Assembly: GCF_002939785.1 (NCBI RefSeq)
Contig: NZ_MDEC01000013.1
Span: 1 to 64,000 of the forward strand
Length of the DNA: 64,000 nucleotides
Direction of reading: 5' to 3'
Source of the DNA: Xanthomonas codiaei
GTDB lineage: Bacteria; Pseudomonadota; Gammaproteobacteria; Xanthomonadales; Xanthomonadaceae
The notes beneath the pieces are model-generated. The model saw only the letters and a list, made by a program, of their open reading frames with translations, did no database searches and was not told where the DNA came from. Of the stretch, positions 17,245 through 28,362 are shown piece by piece (the stretch's first letter is position 1; each line of letters starts with the position of its first letter). Position numbers and translations under genes: made by a program.

Positions 17245-18512
17245 GCCTGCAATCTCTCCGCGATCAGGGCCAGCAGTTGGTCGGCCAGCTGGGTCTTGCT
17301 GCTGCTGGGGAACACACGCTCGCCGCCCTGCCAGTAGGCGGTGGCGGCGTTGTTGTCGCTTTCGAACCCGCCGCCCTCGATCCCCACCTGGTTGGCGATG
17401 ATCAGGTCCAGCCGCTTGGCCGCCAGCTTGCCGCGCGCGTAATGCTCCACGTCGTGCGTTTCGGCGGCAAAACCGACCACCAGTTTGAGCGCGCCGGTCT
17501 GCGCGGCCACCTCGGACAGGATGTCCGGCGTGCGCACCAGTTCCAGGGTCAGGGTTTCGCCGGTCTTCTTGATCTTCTGCGATACCACCCGTTTGGGCGT
17601 GTAGTCGGCCACCGCGGCCGCGCCGATGTAGATGTCGGCCGGAAACGCGCCCAGCACCGCGTCGCGCATCTGCGCGGCCGAGCGCACGTCGGTGCGCTGC
17701 ACCCCGGGCGGGGTGGTCTGGTGCACCGGTCCGCTGACCAGCACGACGTCGGCGCCCTGGCGGGCGGCGGCAGCGGCCAGGGCGTAGCCCATCTTGCCGC
17801 TGCTGCGGTTACCGACGTAGCGCACCGGGTCCAGGTCTTCGAACGTGGGGCCGGCGCTGATCACGATACGCAGGCCTTCCAGCTGCGCGCTGCTGGGAAT
17901 GAACACCGGCGTGGCCGCAGCCGGGGCGGCAGGGGATGCGGCCGCCACGGCGCCGGTTCCGGCCAGTGCAGCCACGATCGCTGCCGGCTCGGCCAGCCGG
18001 CCGGGGCCGGATTCGCCTTCGGCCAGCGGACCGTCCTCGGGGCCGATCACCGCCACGCCGCGCGCGCGCAAGGTGGCGATGTTGGCCTGGGTGGCCGCAT
18101 GCAGCCACATGCGGTGGTTCATCGCCGGGGCCACGATCAGTGGCGCGGTGGTCGCCAGGCACAGCGTGGTGACCAGATCGTCGGCCAAGCCATGTGCCAG
18201 GCGCGCCAGCAGGTCGGCGGTGGCCGGGGCCACGACCACCCGGTCGGCCCAGCGCGCCAGTTCGATATGCCCCATCGCCTGCTCGGCGGCACTGTCCCAT
18301 AGCGTGGTGCGGGTCGGGTGCCCGGACAGCGCCTGGAAGCTCAGCGGAGTGACGAACTGCTGGGCGCCGCCGGTCATGGCGACCTGCACCTGCGCGCCGG
18401 CGTCGCGCAGGCGACGGACCAGTTCGAGCGATTTGTAAGCGGCAATGCCTCCGCCGACGCACAGCAGCAAGCGCTGTCCGTCCAGGGGGCGGGCCTGAGT
18501 GGAGCCGATCAC
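17241..18512 (-). CDS. coaBC: Bifunctional phosphopantothenoylcysteine decarboxylase/phosphopantothenate-cysteine ligase
   Basis: CoaBC makes phosphopantothenoylcysteine and decarboxylates it to 4'-phosphopantetheine in coenzyme A synthesis. In the 423-residue product the CoaC flavoprotein half spans about 12-190, with [12 protein letters not shown], the His region and APAMNHRMW. An Ala/Pro linker at about 185-210 leads to the CoaB half ([39 protein letters not shown]). It is the first gene of the leftward operon with dut and algC, divergent from radC. Confidence 0.97.
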   Translation of the reverse strand: MIGSTQARPLDGQRLLLCVGGGIAAYKSLELVRRLRDAGAQVQVAMTGGAQQFVTPLSFQALSGHPTRTTLWDSAAEQAMGHIELARWADRVVVAPATADLLARLAHGLADDLVTTLCLATTAPLIVAPAMNHRMWLHAATQANIATLRARGVAVIGPEDGPLAEGESGPGRLAEPAAIVAALAGTGAVAAASPAAPAAATPVFIPSSAQLEGLRIVISAGPTFEDLDPVRYVGNRSSGKMGYALAAAAARQGADVVLVSGPVHQTTPPGVQRTDVRSAAQMRDAVLGAFPADIYIGAAAVADYTPKRVVSQKIKKTGETLTLELVRTPDILSEVAAQTGALKLVVGFAAETHDVEHYARGKLAAKRLDLIIANQVGIEGGGFESDNNAATAYWQGGERVFPSSSKTQLADQLLALIAERLQA

Positions 18513-18608
18513 GTCGGAGTCGTCCTACGGTTACAAGGACAACTAGATTAGCCGATGGCCCTGCCTGGCCTGATGGGCGTGGGCGATAAGCACCGGCAAT
18601 CTCGCCAT

Positions 18609-19295
18609 ATGCACATACACGACTGGCCCAGCACCGAACGCCCGCGCGAAAAACTCCTGGCGCGCGGCGCGCCCGCCCTCTCCGACGCCGAGCTGCTGGC
18701 GATCTTCGTCGGCTCGGGCCTGCGCGGCCAGGACGCGGTCAAGACCGCGCGCGAGCTGCTGCACCGGCACGGTCCGCTGCGCGTGCTGCTGGACCGCCCG
18801 GCCTCGGCCCTGGCGCGCCTGCCCGGCCTGGGCCCGGCCTCGGCGTGCAAGCTCAACGCGGCGCTGGAACTGGCGCACCGCCACCTGATGAGCGGGCTGG
18901 AGCGCGGCGAAGCGCTCAGCGACCCACCCAGCGTGGGCCGCTATTTTTCCCAGCGGCTGCGCGCACGCAGCTACGAAGTGTTTGCGGTGCTGTTCCTGGA
19001 CAACCGCCACCGCGCCATCGCCTTCGAGGAAATGTTCACCGGCACCATCGACGGCGCCGACATCCATCCGCGCGAGGTGGTCCGCAAGGCGCTGCTGCAC
19101 AACGCCGCGGCGGTGATCGTCGGGCACAACCACCCGTCCGGCAATCCGGAGCCGTCCGAGGCCGACCGCGCAGTCACCCAACGCCTGCTGCAGGGGCTGG
19201 ACCTGGTGGATATCCGCCTGCTGGACCACTTCGTGATCGGCGATGGCCGGCCGGTATCGCTGGCCGAGCGCGGCTGGCTGGACTGGCGCGCTTGA
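18609..19295 (+). CDS. radC: RadC family JAB/MPN domain protein
   Basis: The 228-residue protein has an N-terminal helix-hairpin-helix region ([20 protein letters not shown]) and a C-terminal JAB1/MPN metalloprotease-like domain. The domain carries the motif [15 protein letters not shown] together with an upstream Glu in FEEMFTG. Despite its historical name, a DNA-repair role is not established. [17 protein letters not shown] at 18609 matches the usual family N-terminus; an upstream in-frame ATG at 18555 is less likely. The gene diverges from coaBC. Confidence 0.93.
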   Translation: MHIHDWPSTERPREKLLARGAPALSDAELLAIFVGSGLRGQDAVKTARELLHRHGPLRVLLDRPASALARLPGLGPASACKLNAALELAHRHLMSGLERGEALSDPPSVGRYFSQRLRARSYEVFAVLFLDNRHRAIAFEEMFTGTIDGADIHPREVVRKALLHNAAAVIVGHNHPSGNPEPSEADRAVTQRLLQGLDLVDIRLLDHFVIGDGRPVSLAERGWLDWRA

Positions 19296-19605
19296 TGCCT
19301 GCCCGGGATGCGCTGCCATCCGGGCAGATGCCGTCATCAGCGAGGCGGGGCCGATGCTGCGCGGCCCCGGGAACGCGGCGCGCTCGGCGCGGCTGACGGC
19401 CATTGCGTACGGGAAGCGGCCTGTGCCACGGGTGATCTGCAACGCCCGGGCAATACTGCCGGCCGCAGATCCCTGTTGCGCCTGCGTGGTCGTCGCGTCG
19501 TGCTGGGGTGGATCGTTTGAGCCGGCGCGCCGACCTGAACCATCGGCCGGACCCTGCGCCGCGCGGTCGGGTAAAATCGCTGGTTTGGTTCCAAGCAGAT
19601 CCCAC
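19296..19605. other. Intergenic stretch between radC and argS
   Basis: No gene seen. A hairpin at 19299-19327 (CTGCCCGG/CCGGGCAG, 13-base loop, no T-run) may end radC. TAAAAT at 19572-19577 is a plausible -10 for argS, with no clear -35. Confidence 0.5.
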
Positions 19606-21294
19606 GTGAAAGCCCAACTCCGCGCACTGATCGGCCAAGGCATCGAAGCCTTGCGCGCCAACGGCACCCTGCCCGCCGACACCCTGCCGCCGGATTTTGT
19701 GGTCGAGCGACCCAAGACCCGCGAGCATGGCGACTTCGCCACCAATGCGGCAATGCTGCTGGCCAAGCTCGCGCGCAGCAATCCGCGCGCACTGGCACAG
19801 GCGCTGGTGGCCGCGCTGCCGGCCAGCGACGATGTGACCAAGGTGGAGATCGCCGGTCCCGGCTTCATCAATTTCCATCTGGCGCCTACCGCGTATCAGC
19901 GCGAAGTGGCGCATGTGATCAAGCAGGGCCACGACTACGGCCGCGGCCTGGCCGGCAACGGCCGCTCGGTGGGCGTGGAATACGTTTCGGCCAATCCCAC
20001 CGGCCCGCTGCACGTCGGTCATGGCCGCGCCGCGGCGATCGGCGACAGCCTGGCGCGCGTGCTCGATGCCAATGGCTGGAACGTCAAGCGCGAGTTCTAC
20101 TACAACGATGCCGGCGTGCAGATCGAGAACCTGGCGCTGTCGGTGCAGGCGCGCGCGCAGGGGCTCACCCCCGACAGCGACGGCTGGCCGGAGAGCGGCT
20201 ACCGCGGCGACTACATCGCCGACGTGGCCAACGCCTACCTGGCCGGCGATACCGTCGACCTGGAGGGCCATCTGGTCACCGGCACCAAGGATCCGTCCGA
20301 TCTTGAATCGATCCGCCGCTTCGCGGTGGCGTATCTGCGCAACGAGCAGAACCACGACCTGGCGGCGTTCCGCGTCGACTTCGATATCTATTTCCTGGAA
20401 AGCTCGCTGTACAAGGACGGCAAGGTCGAAGAAGCGGTGCAGAAGCTGATCGCCTCCGGCCACACCTACGAAGAAGGTGGCGCGTTGTGGCTGAAGTCCA
20501 CCGACTTCGGCGACGACAAGGACCGCGTCATGCGCAAGTCCGACGGCACCTACACCTACTTCGTGCCGGACGTGGCCTACCACCTGACCAAGTGGCAGCG
20601 CGGTTACGAGCGCGCGATCACCGAACTGGGCGCCGACCACCACGGCTCGCTGACGCGCGTGCGCGCCGGCCTGCAGGCGCTGGAGCTGGGCATCCCGCAG
20701 GGCTGGCCGGAGTACGTGCTGCACCAGATGGTCACGGTGATGCGCGGCGGCGAGGAAGTGAAGCTGTCCAAGCGTGCCGGCAGCTACGTCACCCTGCGCG
20801 ACCTGATCGAGGAAACCAGCGCCGATGCGGTGCGCTGGTTCCTGATCGCGCGCAAGCCCGATTCGCAGCTCACCTTCGACATCGACCTGGCGCGTGCGCA
20901 GAGCAACGACAACCCGGTGTTCTACGTGCAATACGCGCATGCGCGGGTGTGCAGCGTGCTGCGCCAGGCGCAGGAAAAGGGCTTCAAGTACGAACAGGCC
21001 AATGGCCTGGCCCAGCTGGCGCGGCTGGACGACGAGCACTCGCTTGCGGTGATGCTGGAGCTGTCGCGCTACCCGGAAGTGGTGGAGATCTCTGGCCAGG
21101 CGCTGGAGCCGTACCAGATTGCGCAGTACCTGCGTGAATTGGCACATGCTTTCCACACGTGGTATCACAACAGCAAGGTGCTGGTGGACGATGCCGCCGA
21201 GCGCGACGCCAAACTCACCCTGGCGGTGGCCACCCAGCAAGTGCTCGCCAACGGCCTGGAACTGCTCGGCGTCAGCGCTCCGGAAAAGATGTAG
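19606..21294 (+). CDS. argS: Arginyl-tRNA synthetase
   Basis: This class I synthetase charges tRNA-Arg and is 562 residues. It shows the N-terminal Add1-like domain, the HIGH-type [14 protein letters not shown], a KMSKS equivalent [10 protein letters not shown], and the C-terminal DALR anticodon-binding domain with [13 protein letters not shown]. Start is GTG at 19606 (read MKAQLRAL); the open frame upstream to 19243 has no family likeness. A TAAAAT box lies about 30 bases before the start. An SPOR-domain gene follows at a 157-base distance. Confidence 0.96.
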   Translation: MKAQLRALIGQGIEALRANGTLPADTLPPDFVVERPKTREHGDFATNAAMLLAKLARSNPRALAQALVAALPASDDVTKVEIAGPGFINFHLAPTAYQREVAHVIKQGHDYGRGLAGNGRSVGVEYVSANPTGPLHVGHGRAAAIGDSLARVLDANGWNVKREFYYNDAGVQIENLALSVQARAQGLTPDSDGWPESGYRGDYIADVANAYLAGDTVDLEGHLVTGTKDPSDLESIRRFAVAYLRNEQNHDLAAFRVDFDIYFLESSLYKDGKVEEAVQKLIASGHTYEEGGALWLKSTDFGDDKDRVMRKSDGTYTYFVPDVAYHLTKWQRGYERAITELGADHHGSLTRVRAGLQALELGIPQGWPEYVLHQMVTVMRGGEEVKLSKRAGSYVTLRDLIEETSADAVRWFLIARKPDSQLTFDIDLARAQSNDNPVFYVQYAHARVCSVLRQAQEKGFKYEQANGLAQLARLDDEHSLAVMLELSRYPEVVEISGQALEPYQIAQYLRELAHAFHTWYHNSKVLVDDAAERDAKLTLAVATQQVLANGLELLGVSAPEKM

Positions 21295-21451
21295 GCACGC
21301 CGCCGGGATGCCGCAGCCGGGTGTGCACATCCGGCTGCGGCGCAGGCACGGCAGCCCGCTCATCGCCTGCGCCGCACCCGGCAGCAGGCGCAGCGATTGC
21401 CGCAGCAAGCCGGGCAACGGCCCGCAACGACACGATTCGGAGAAGTGGTAG

Positions 21452-22345
21452 ATGGCAGCACGACGCGGTAAGAGCCAGGCACGACGCAACACCAGCAATG
21501 GCACGCCCGGTTGGGTGTGGTTGGTGGCGGGCGCCGCGATTGCGGCGGTGATCTTCCTGGCCGCGCCCAACCTGTTCAAGAAGAACGGCGACGGCTTCCT
21601 GCGCGTGGGCCCGCGGGCCAATCCCGATGCGCAGCCCGAGCCGGTGGCCGATGCCGACACCGATACGCCGGCCGAGCTGCCCAGGCCCAGCACGCAGCCG
21701 CCCAAGCCGCAGACCAAGCCCGGCGATGCGCAGACCCAGTACGACTTCTACACCTTGCTGCCCGGCAAGGAAGTGCAGATGTCCGATGCGGAACTGGCCG
21801 CCAGCGCGCGTGCCGAGGAAGCTGCGCGCGCGCGCGCGGCGCTGGAAGGCAAGCCGGTGCCACCGGCACCGGGCGCCGCAGCCAGCGTCGCGGCGGCCAC
21901 GCCTGCCGCCAGCGTGCCGGTGCCGTTGAACGAACCGGCCGCCCGCGTGCCCAAGCCGTTGCCGGAAGCCGCCCAGACCCGCCCGGCCGCCACGCCTGCG
22001 CCAACCAGCACCGCCGCGCTCACCACGCCAGCGGCCACGGCGCCCAAGCCGGCTATCGCCGCAGCCGGCACGACGGCGTCCAGCCCTGCCGCCGCGCCTG
22101 CGGTGACCGACAACACCCGTTACATCCTGCAGGCCGGCTCGTTCGGCGCCTCCGGCGATGCCGAATCGACCAAGGCCAAGCTGGCGATGATGGGCCTGGC
22201 CGCCCGGGTCGAATCGGCCGAAATCAGTGGCAAGACGGTGTATCGCGTGCGCATGGGGCCGTACGGCAGCGCCGGCGAACTGGCCGAGGCCAAGCAGAAA
22301 CTCACCGGCAGCGGCTTGCCTGCCATCGCGATCAAGGCGCAGTAA
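21452..22345 (+). CDS. SPOR-domain cell-division-like protein
   Basis: The 297-residue protein has a short basic N-terminus (ARRGKSQARRNTSNG), one membrane helix at about 18-37, and a long Ala/Pro/Thr-rich periplasmic linker. It ends in a SPOR domain at about 217-297 (YILQAGSFGASGDAESTKAKL, YRVRMGPYGSAGE). SPOR domains bind denuded septal peptidoglycan, and the layout is that of FtsN-like proteins following argS in gammaproteobacteria. It lacks the recognisable essential FtsN region, so ftsN is not assigned. Ribosome site CGGAGAAG precedes the ATG. Confidence 0.88.
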   Translation: MAARRGKSQARRNTSNGTPGWVWLVAGAAIAAVIFLAAPNLFKKNGDGFLRVGPRANPDAQPEPVADADTDTPAELPRPSTQPPKPQTKPGDAQTQYDFYTLLPGKEVQMSDAELAASARAEEAARARAALEGKPVPPAPGAAASVAAATPAASVPVPLNEPAARVPKPLPEAAQTRPAATPAPTSTAALTTPAATAPKPAIAAAGTTASSPAAAPAVTDNTRYILQAGSFGASGDAESTKAKLAMMGLAARVESAEISGKTVYRVRMGPYGSAGELAEAKQKLTGSGLPAIAIKAQ

Positions 22346-22354
22346 GCGCAGGTG

Positions 22355-23666
<1,312 letters not shown>

Positions 23667-23849
23667 GGCGGCAGGCGGGATCTGCACGCTCGTCGGGTGC
23701 AGCTCCCGCCGCAACCGGCAACGTGCGTTGCGCGAGCGTGCGCTGGGCGAGGCGCAATGCGGTCGCCTCCATCCTGTGTCGTGGCCGCGTCGTACGTGGC
23801 AACAGCTCATCGCCTGTCCTGGGAGCTGCAGCGCCGACCGTCGCGTCGG

Positions 23850-24974
23850 TCACTGCGCTGCGGTCTGCAATGCCCGTGCTCGCCGCCGTACCAGGCTGCC
23901 GCGCAGCTGCAGGAAGGGCCGTTCCACACCGTAATGCAGCACCGCGCCCGCCAGCAGGGCCGCAACGCCATACGCGGCAAACGCCAGCACGCCCCGCCCT
24001 TCCAGTGCAGTGCCGAACCACGCCTGGGTGAGGTGGAAGACGGCCTTGTGGGTCAGGTACAGGCTGTAGGAGACCGTCGCCAGCCAGGCCGCGCCGGGCA
24101 CATGCAGGCGGCCAGACAGGCTGTCGGTCGCGCTGCCCGCCAGCACCAGCAAGGCCAGGCCGACCGAAAGCACCGGCCAACCCACCGCATTGCCGATCAG
24201 GCCGGTGCGCTCGCGAAACAGCCACATCGCCAGGGCCAGCGTCGCGATACCGGCCAGCAACCAGGTGCCTCCACGCTGCTGCAGCCGTTGCCAGGTCTGC
24301 GGGCGAAACACCTTCAGCACTGCGAGCGCTACGCCGGCCAGCAGGCCGTCGAGACGGTTCCAGGTGGGGTAGTAGATGTCTTCGACAAACCAGTTGCGCT
24401 GCTGCCCGGCGCCGATCTGATCCAGCGCGGTGTTGTGCAGCCATACGCTGCTGCGCAAGGCGATGCCGGCCACCACCACCGCCATGCACAGGGCGATGAA
24501 GCGGGCTGCCGACGGGCGCCGCAGCAATAGCGTGGCCAGCAGCGGGAACACCAGATAGAAATGCTCTTCCACGCACAGCGACCAGGCGTGCGAGAAGGCG
24601 GCCTGCTGGCCGTAATCGACGAACAGGTTCAGGGTGAAACTGGCGAACATCCACCACGGCGCCAGCCCGGGCGCTTCGCGAAACCCCGGCCACGCCATGT
24701 AGACGATCAGTACCACCGCAAACGCCGGCAGGATGCGCAAGGCGCGCCGCAGGTAGAAGTCCCTGACATCCAGCCGCTGCCCGCGCGCCAGCGGTGTCAG
24801 CACCTGGTTGCCGATCAGAAACCCGCTCAGCACGAAGAACAGGTCCACCCCCATCCAGCCGTAGCGCGACAGCCACGCCCAGTCCGGCCCCAGCCCGCCG
24901 ACCACGAAGGAATGGAACAGCATCACCCAGACGATGGCGATGCCACGCAGCAGGTCCAACGCGGGATAGCGCAT
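23850..24974 (-). CDS. Acyltransferase 3 family membrane protein
   Basis: The 374-residue integral membrane protein has about ten hydrophobic segments and the acyltransferase-3 signature. It begins YPALDLLRGIAIVWVMLFHS with the catalytic His, followed by GVDLFFVLSGFLIG and SHAWSLCVEEHFYLVFPLL. Such enzymes O-acetylate exported glycans or LPS. The ATG at 24974 is chosen because the family motif begins three residues later. It is monocistronic, divergent from the TonB-receptor gene 524 bases away. Target glycan unknown. Confidence 0.88.
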   Translation of the reverse strand: MRYPALDLLRGIAIVWVMLFHSFVVGGLGPDWAWLSRYGWMGVDLFFVLSGFLIGNQVLTPLARGQRLDVRDFYLRRALRILPAFAVVLIVYMAWPGFREAPGLAPWWMFASFTLNLFVDYGQQAAFSHAWSLCVEEHFYLVFPLLATLLLRRPSAARFIALCMAVVVAGIALRSSVWLHNTALDQIGAGQQRNWFVEDIYYPTWNRLDGLLAGVALAVLKVFRPQTWQRLQQRGGTWLLAGIATLALAMWLFRERTGLIGNAVGWPVLSVGLALLVLAGSATDSLSGRLHVPGAAWLATVSYSLYLTHKAVFHLTQAWFGTALEGRGVLAFAAYGVAALLAGAVLHYGVERPFLQLRGSLVRRRARALQTAAQ

Positions 24975-25498
24975 GTGGGGAATACAGACCAGGGAGGCGC
25001 GATTGTGCCCCACGCACGGTGTGTGCATAACCGCTTGCGGCGCGGACCGGGCATCGGCTGGCCGCATCGCGTGGGTGCAAGCTGGTTCTTGCGTGTGCAA
25101 GGACCCGGTGTTCGGAGGGTACGCCTGCATCGCACCACACCATGACCGCCGCATACCGATCGACGACGATCATGACCAACGCTGCATCGGTCGCGCCCGG
25201 GTGGCTGTACCGCCCCGGCGCAGGTACCGCCGCCACTGGTGCGGCGATCCATACCGCGCATGACCTGCCGTGCGACAGGCCACCGATCCGCAGCGCCTGC
25301 CGCCTGCCGCCCGTCGCAAACAGAAGCCTGGAATCGAAGACGCGCAACGCGCCGAAACCACGGATTAGCACCAACTTTTCTTTATAGCATTTGCTATATT
25401 ACCCGCAGCCAGCCGGTCCGTTTCGGCCAGCCCTCGTCGCGATCGGCCGCGTTGTCGCGACACCCCGCGCTCCCCCGGCTTCCCATCCAGGTCTTCGC
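24975..25498. other. Regulatory intergenic region between acyltransferase and TonB receptor
   Basis: No gene supported. The part next to the receptor (about 25365-25410) is distinctly AT-rich and holds a 16-base dyad and a TATATT box, listed separately. The remainder is featureless GC-rich DNA. Confidence 0.5.
25383..25398 (+). promoter_or_regulatory. Perfect dyad, candidate operator at the TonB-receptor promoter
   Basis: TATAGCA and TGCTATA flank two T residues, a perfect 7-bp inverted repeat. Its right arm overlaps TATATT at 25395-25400, a good -10 box. A repressor here would block initiation. No regulator gene lies next to it, and the binding protein is unknown. Confidence 0.5.
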
Positions 25499-27688
25499 AT
25501 GCACCACACCCCCGCGCCCCCGCATCGCGTCGATGCCGTGCGTTCCCTTGTCCTGCTGGCCGCTTCCCTGGCCGGCGATGCAGTCGCTGCGGCGGCCGAG
25601 GACGCCACCACGACGCCGCAGGCAGTGGCGCTGGACCGCATCGAGGTCAAGGTCAGCACCGCCACGCGCACCGAGCGCCTGCTGGCGGATGTGCCCGTGC
25701 GTACCGAAGTGCTGCGCCAACAGGACATCGCCTTGCGCGCCGCCACCGACGTTTCGCAGGCGGTCGAACTGATCAACGGACTGCGGGTGGAGAGCAACTG
25801 CCAGAACTGCAACACCTCCGAGGTGCAATTGCTGGGCTTGCCTGGCGCCTACAACCAGTTGCTGTTCGACGGCACGCCGCTGCTGTCCACGCTGGGGAGC
25901 GTGTACGGCCTGGAGCAGATCCCCAGTGCGTTCATCGATCGCATCGAAGTGGTCAAGGGCGGCGGTTCGGCCTTGTACGGGCCCGGCGCCGTGGCCGGTG
26001 TGGTCAACCTGATTTCCGAGCGACCGGTACGCAACGGGGGCTACGTACAAGCGGGCGTGGACGTGCTCGAGGGCACGCCGCAATGGAACCTGGATGGCCG
26101 ACTGAATCTGATCACCGACGACGATCGCTTCGGCGTGGCGGTGGTGGCACAACGCTCCGACGACGACGGTATCGACTACAACCACGACGGCTACACCGAA
26201 ATCACCCGCAAGGACCTGCGCCTGGGCGGCGTCCAGCTCTGGTACGCACCCACCGCCCAGACCCGCCTGCGCGCCGATTATCAGTCCACCGACGAATCGC
26301 GACGCGGCGGCAATCGATTGGGGGTCCCCGAATACCTGGCCAACATCGCCGAGTCGTTGCACACTCGCTATCGGCGCGGCGGGCTGAGCTGGGAACAGAC
26401 GCTGAGTGAGGACGCCGATTTCCGCATCGGCTATGCGTTCGCCGCGATCGATCGCGACAGCTTCTACGGTGGCCTGGGCGAGGTGGCAACCGATCCAGGC
26501 GATCCCGCCTACGACCCACGCCAACTCTCCCCTTCGGTTCCCGGCAGTGCGGCAGCGCGGTCCTACGATCAATACGGCTACACCGAAAATCCGTTGCAGT
26601 TCGTCGATAGCCAGTTCAACTGGCGGCTGGGCGCGCACGCAGTGGCCTTCGGTCTTCAGTACAAGCGCGAGACCCTGCGCGATTTCAATCTGGATGCGAC
26701 CGGCCGGCGTCTGCGCACGCTCGCCGATGCGCGCTTCCGCAACCTGGGCGGCTTTGTCCAGGACGAGTGGGCGGTGAGCGAGGAGGTGGATCTGGTCCTG
26801 GGCGCGCGCCTGGACAAGAGCTCGGAACTGGAGAACAGCGTGTTTTCGCCGCGCCTGGCGCTGGCCTGGCAGGCCACTGCCAACCTGAAGTGGCGCGCAG
26901 GCGTGTCCACCGGCTTTCGTGCACCGGAGATCTTCCTGGAAGACGTGCATGTGGACACGCTCGGCGCCGCACCGGTACGGGTGCGCAACACCGATGGATT
27001 GCGCGAGGAGCGCGCGATGACCGCAATGCTGGGGATGGACTGGCGCAGCGATCCGGCGCAACCGCGCTGGAGCTGGGATGCGACCGCCTCGTTCACCCGG
27101 CTGCGCGACACCTTCGTGCTCGGGCAGATCCGCAGCGACGCCGACGGCAACCTCTTCCAGCTTCGTGACAATGCATCCGGTTCGACGGTGGCCGGGCTGG
27201 AAAGCAACCTGGCGTGGCAACCCAGCGCGCAGTGGCGCGCCAGCGCAGGCGTGGCGTGGTACCGCTCGCGCTACGATCAGGCACAGCTGATCTTCGACGA
27301 CACCGCCGATGGTGGCGACACCCGCATCGCCAGCACCCGCTATCTGAAAACGCCGGAATGGAGTGGACTGGCGCAACTCACCTGGCAACCCAGCGAGGCG
27401 TTTCAGGCCTTCCTCGCGACCCGCTACACCGGCCGCATGGACGCATTGAACAACCGCCTCGGCGTCTTGCGTCGTACCCCGGATTTCTGGAACACCGATG
27501 TGGGCGTGCTCTGGCATCTGCATTGGGGCGCGAATGGCAGCCAGCAGTTCAGCGTGGCGTTCGGGGTGAAGAACCTGTTCGATCGACGCCAGCGCGACCT
27601 GGAGGTGGGCGCCGGCCGCGACAGCGATTATGTCTACGGGCCGCGCCTGGCGCGCGCGTGGTATTTCAACCTGCGCCATGCGTTCTGA
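25499..27688 (+). CDS. TonB-dependent outer-membrane receptor
   Basis: The 729-residue protein has a signal-peptide-like N-terminus, a plug domain at about 45-160 and a C-terminal beta-barrel ending in ...NLRHAF with terminal Phe. The TonB-box region lies near AVALDRIEV. The plug carries an uncommon Cys-Gln-Asn-Cys motif in NCQNCNTSEVQLLG, then DGTPLLSTLGSVYGLEQIP and VKGGGSALYGPGAVAGVV. The ligand is not identifiable; iron-chelate, metal and small-molecule receptors all use this fold. The ATG at 25499 was chosen for its exported N-terminus. Its last codons overlap the start of a thioredoxin-like gene. Confidence 0.92.
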   Translation: MHHTPAPPHRVDAVRSLVLLAASLAGDAVAAAAEDATTTPQAVALDRIEVKVSTATRTERLLADVPVRTEVLRQQDIALRAATDVSQAVELINGLRVESNCQNCNTSEVQLLGLPGAYNQLLFDGTPLLSTLGSVYGLEQIPSAFIDRIEVVKGGGSALYGPGAVAGVVNLISERPVRNGGYVQAGVDVLEGTPQWNLDGRLNLITDDDRFGVAVVAQRSDDDGIDYNHDGYTEITRKDLRLGGVQLWYAPTAQTRLRADYQSTDESRRGGNRLGVPEYLANIAESLHTRYRRGGLSWEQTLSEDADFRIGYAFAAIDRDSFYGGLGEVATDPGDPAYDPRQLSPSVPGSAAARSYDQYGYTENPLQFVDSQFNWRLGAHAVAFGLQYKRETLRDFNLDATGRRLRTLADARFRNLGGFVQDEWAVSEEVDLVLGARLDKSSELENSVFSPRLALAWQATANLKWRAGVSTGFRAPEIFLEDVHVDTLGAAPVRVRNTDGLREERAMTAMLGMDWRSDPAQPRWSWDATASFTRLRDTFVLGQIRSDADGNLFQLRDNASGSTVAGLESNLAWQPSAQWRASAGVAWYRSRYDQAQLIFDDTADGGDTRIASTRYLKTPEWSGLAQLTWQPSEAFQAFLATRYTGRMDALNNRLGVLRRTPDFWNTDVGVLWHLHWGANGSQQFSVAFGVKNLFDRRQRDLEVGAGRDSDYVYGPRLARAWYFNLRHAF

Positions 27689-28271
27689 GCGTACGCCATG
27701 GCGGCTGGCAGTGTGCTGTCTGCTGGCATGCGCGCTGCCGGCCGGCGCGCGGCAAGGCCCGCCGCTGCGGCGGGAGATCGCGCAGGCCTTGGTGGTGCCC
27801 GCCACCGACCGCATGCAGACCTTTCGCTGGACGCGCGAGCCGGCCGTGATCGCGCTGTACTTCGGTGCCGACTGGTGCGGCCCCTGCCATGCGTTCGTTC
27901 CCGAATTGATCCGGGTGCGCGCGGCACTGCGCGAGGCCGGCGCCGACACCGAGGTGGTGTATGTCAGCCAGGACCATTCGCAAGCGCAGATGCGCCGCTA
28001 CATGCGCCTGCAGCAGATGCCCTGGCCGGCGATCGACTATCGCCGTCTTCCCGCATTGCCGGCATTGCGCCGGCTCGCCGGTACTGCGCCGCCGAACCTG
28101 GTGCTGCTGGATCGCAACGGCACTGTACTGGCCAGCGGCTGGCAGGGCCGGCGCTACACCGGCCTGGTGCCGGTGCTGCGCAGCTGGAGCGCGCATGTCC
28201 AACCCGGCGCGGCGGAGGCCTTGCAGGACGCACCGGAGGATCCCGCCGCACTTCCGGAGGCGCGCGATTGA
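27678..28271 (+). CDS. Exported thioredoxin-fold protein
   Basis: The 197-residue protein has a signal peptide (LAVCCLLACALPAGA) and a thioredoxin fold with the redox motif ADWCGPCHAF. Asp and Pro residues follow at the expected places (a cis-Pro in TAPPNLVLLD). Its ATG lies inside the last codons of the TonB-receptor gene, so the two are translationally coupled and presumably act together. The receptor plug has its own Cys-x-x-Cys, a conceivable substrate. Whether it reduces or oxidises is not shown. It ends convergent to a glycosyltransferase. Confidence 0.88.
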   Translation: MRSERTPWRLAVCCLLACALPAGARQGPPLRREIAQALVVPATDRMQTFRWTREPAVIALYFGADWCGPCHAFVPELIRVRAALREAGADTEVVYVSQDHSQAQMRRYMRLQQMPWPAIDYRRLPALPALRRLAGTAPPNLVLLDRNGTVLASGWQGRRYTGLVPVLRSWSAHVQPGAAEALQDAPEDPAALPEARD

Positions 28272-28304
28272 TTGCGTTGGCGATCGGGCCTGCCGTCAGC
28301 GGCC

Positions 28305-28322
28305 AGCTGTCGAACGACAGCT
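28305..28322. terminator. Hairpin between convergent genes
   Basis: A perfect 8-bp inverted repeat, AGCTGTCG/CGACAGCT with a two-base centre, lies between the convergent thioredoxin and glycosyltransferase genes. There is no T-run, so terminator function is tentative. Confidence 0.35.
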
Positions 28323-28362
28323 CACTGCTTCCCGGACCTGGCGACCTCCCACGGCCATCCCG

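Noticed and set aside
14401..17337. A 978-codon open frame opposite the algC-type gene and dut
   Set aside because: Low-complexity composition, no motif, and the opposite strand has three well-supported genes.
19174..21717. An 847-codon leftward frame over argS
   Set aside because: argS motifs are intact on the plus strand; the leftward frame is a shadow.
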